Source: Methanomassiliicoccales archaeon
GTDB taxonomy: Archaea; Thermoplasmatota; Thermoplasmata; Methanomassiliicoccales; UBA472
Assembly: GCA_025457905.1 (NCBI GenBank)
Contig: JALOTM010000055.1
Location: 1-6,308, forward strand
DNA length: 6,308 nt
Reading direction: 5' to 3'
Under the pieces are notes generated by a model, which saw nothing but the letters and a program-made list of their open reading frames with translations, searched no databases and had not been told where the DNA came from. Numbering within the stretch: position 1 is the first letter of the stretch; each line of letters opens with the position of its first letter. Of the stretch, positions 4,930-6,308 are shown one piece after another. Position numbers and translations under genes: made by a program.

Positions 4930-5714
4930 AACTTCAATTCCGGCCGGTCATCGGTCACAGGGGCCTTCACGACCTCCCTCTCCAGCTCGGCCAATATCTT
5001 CTTCCTCAGGTTGGCGAACTCCACGCTGACCCGGTCCCGGGGCCTCTCCCAGCTTACCTCGAACGTCTCCTTGACCATGCCCGGGCGGGTGGTCATCACC
5101 ACGATCTTGTCCGCCAGGTAGCAGGCCTCGTCCACGGAGTGCGTGATGAAGAGGACGGTCTTCTTGGTCTCGCTCCAGATGCGAAGTAGCTCCTTCTGCA
5201 TGAGGTTGCGCGTCTGAGCGTCCAAGGCCCCGAAGGGCTCGTCCATGAGCAGGAGCATGGGCTCATTGGCCAAGGCCCGGGCGATGCCCACCCTCTGCTT
5301 CATGCCCCCCGACAGCTGGTTGGGGTGGTAGTTCTCAAAGCCCTTCAGGCCCACCAGGTCGATGTACCTCTGCGAGAGCTCCTTCCTCTTCTCTGGGGGC
5401 ACCCTCTTGATCTCCAGGCCGAACTCGACGTTCTTGCGGACCGTGCGCCAGGGGAACAGGGCGAAGTCCTGGAAGACCATGCCCCGGTCCGAGCCAGGGC
5501 CCAATATCGGCGTTCCGTTGAGCAGGATGTCGCCCGAAGTGGGGTCCTCCAGGCCGGCGATGATGCGCAGCAGGGTGGTCTTGCCGCAGCCCGAGGGGCC
5601 GAGGACGCAGATGAACTCCCCCTCGTCGACATCGAGGCTGAAGTTCTCGATGGCCACGGTCTCCCCGTCCTTCTTGGGGAAGGATTTCCTCAGGTTCTGG
5701 ATGGAGAGCATCAT
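4926..5714 (-). CDS. ABC transporter ATP-binding protein, nitrate/sulfonate/taurine (SsuB/TauB) type
   Basis: This 262-residue ATPase powers an importer at the inner face of the membrane. All motifs are intact: Walker [10 protein letters not shown] (39-47), Q-loop Gln82 (VFQD), signature LSGGM (134-138), Walker B LLLMDEP (154-160), D-loop ALDA (163-166) and switch His192 (ITHSVDEA). [11 protein letters not shown] and a C-terminus with WERPRDR are typical of the NitT/TauT family (SsuB, TauB, NrtD relatives). Substrates in this family include sulfonates, taurine, nitrate and thiamine precursors; sequence alone does not decide here. The start at 5714 overlaps the permease stop as ATGA (5714-5711), preceded by a GGATGGGGATG stretch. 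An ATG immediately follows the first one. It is the last gene of the leftward operon, and its TAG stop overlaps the stop of the HTH gene in the palindrome CTAG. No substrate-binding protein gene is inside the window. Confidence 0.93.
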   Translation of the reverse strand: MMLSIQNLRKSFPKKDGETVAIENFSLDVDEGEFICVLGPSGCGKTTLLRIIAGLEDPTSGDILLNGTPILGPGSDRGMVFQDFALFPWRTVRKNVEFGLEIKRVPPEKRKELSQRYIDLVGLKGFENYHPNQLSGGMKQRVGIARALANEPMLLLMDEPFGALDAQTRNLMQKELLRIWSETKKTVLFITHSVDEACYLADKIVVMTTRPGMVKETFEVSWERPRDRVSVEFANLRKKILAELEREVVKAPVTDDRPELKF

Positions 5715-6308
5715 AGCATCCCCATCCTGCTGCGGATGATCTTCTCAGCCCAACCGCTGAGCGTGACCGTGAGCAGGCCGAGCACGGCGATGACGATCAT
5801 CCCCGCGAACATGAAGTCGTAGAAGCCCACCTGCTGCTGCACCAGGATGTAATAGCCGACGCCACCGCCGGAGGCCGCGATCCACTCGGCGGCCACTATG
5901 CACATCCAGCCCACTCCCATGCCGATGGTGATCCCGGTCATGAGGTAGGGCACGCTGAACGGCAGGATGACCTTACTGAACAGCTGCACCTTGCCAGCCC
6001 CCTGGGTCCGGGCCGCATCGAGCAGGGACTCGTCCACGCTCTTCACGCCCAGGATGACGTTGGAGAGCAGGGGGAAGAAGACCCCGATGAAAACCGTGAG
6101 TATGGGGCTGAGGAAGGCGCCGAAGGCCACGAAGAAGAACGGGACCCAGGCTATGGGGGGGATGGGGCGGAACAGCTCCACGATGGGCCGGGAGAAGGTG
6201 TCGACCCAAGGCAGAAAGCCCATGAGCAGGCCCAATGGTATGGCGACCACGAAGGCCAGGGCGAAGCCCTCCAGGAAACGCTGGGAGCTGGCCCAGATGT
6301 TCTGCCAC
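5711..6308 (-). CDS. ABC transporter permease, SsuC/TauC type (5' end outside window)
   Basis: About 198 residues of the permease are visible; the reading frame is open to the right edge, so the start lies outside. The first visible residues ([19 protein letters not shown]) match the region leading into the permease domain in this family, so roughly the first quarter is missing. Hydrophobic segments follow: IPLGLLMGF, a long [13 protein letters not shown] to [10 protein letters not shown] region, [18 protein letters not shown], and [18 protein letters not shown] near the end. The cytoplasmic EAA loop that docks on the ATPase is recognisable as [16 protein letters not shown] followed by KVILP. 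The gene ends ATGA-overlapped with the ATPase, so the two are translated together. A GTG at 6250 is internal and not a plausible start, because conserved sequence continues upstream of it. Confidence 0.92.
   Translation of the reverse strand, partial: WQNIWASSQRFLEGFALAFVVAIPLGLLMGFLPWVDTFSRPIVELFRPIPPIAWVPFFFVAFGAFLSPILTVFIGVFFPLLSNVILGVKSVDESLLDAARTQGAGKVQLFSKVILPFSVPYLMTGITIGMGVGWMCIVAAEWIAASGGGVGYYILVQQQVGFYDFMFAGMIVIAVLGLLTVTLSGWAEKIIRSRMGML

Noticed and set aside
4374..5189. Long plus-strand ORF of 271 codons
   Set aside because: It runs out of frame through the HTH gene and antisense to the ABC ATPase. Its translation is rich in Arg, Gly and His with no domain; it is a GC-rich shadow.
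1..6308. CRISPR array, insertion sequence or phage genes
   Set aside because: No regularly spaced repeats, transposase, terminal inverted repeats or integrase were seen.

Overview
The window looks archaeal and is most likely euryarchaeal. It carries an archaeal-type tRNA 2'-O-methyltransferase of the Trm56 family, AT-rich TATA boxes about 25 bases ahead of several genes, one apparently leaderless gene, and small archaeal-style genes (PRC-barrel protein, short Cys-rich protein, HTH regulators). Coding DNA is GC-rich and the intergenic gaps are AT-rich. A methanogen or Thermoplasmatota relative (for example Methanomassiliicoccales) is my best guess, from general protein style only.

Layout. (1) At 1-89, minus strand, is the 5' end of a tiny Cys-rich protein that leaves the window. 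(2) 90-384 is a gap with a hairpin/palindrome and two TATA-like sites. (3) 385-1999, plus strand, is a compact three-gene unit: double winged-helix regulator, Trm56, and HD-domain hydrolase. (4) 2744-1950, minus strand, is a two-gene unit: PRC-barrel protein, then a gamma-carbonic-anhydrase-like hexapeptide protein whose 3' end overlaps the HD gene by 50 bases. (5) 2745-2941 is a divergent promoter region. (6) 2942-4929, plus strand, is a redox block: thioredoxin, then under its own promoter a thioredoxin-reductase-like flavoprotein coupled to an HTH regulator. (7) 6308-4926, minus strand, is the end of an ABC importer operon of the nitrate/sulfonate/taurine type: permease (5'-truncated by the window) and ATPase.

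How the parts fit. Thioredoxin and the flavoprotein are probably partners. The flavoprotein keeps its FAD motifs and CxxC, but its NADPH-binding motifs are degraded, so its electron donor is probably not NADPH; reduced F420 or ferredoxin are candidates. The HTH protein read from the same message may regulate it. The carbonic-anhydrase-like protein has Asn where the third zinc His is expected. The ABC genes are a separate transport unit of unknown substrate.

I found no rRNA, tRNA, CRISPR array, insertion sequence or phage gene. This is mostly ordinary chromosome; the altered reductase is the most interesting item.
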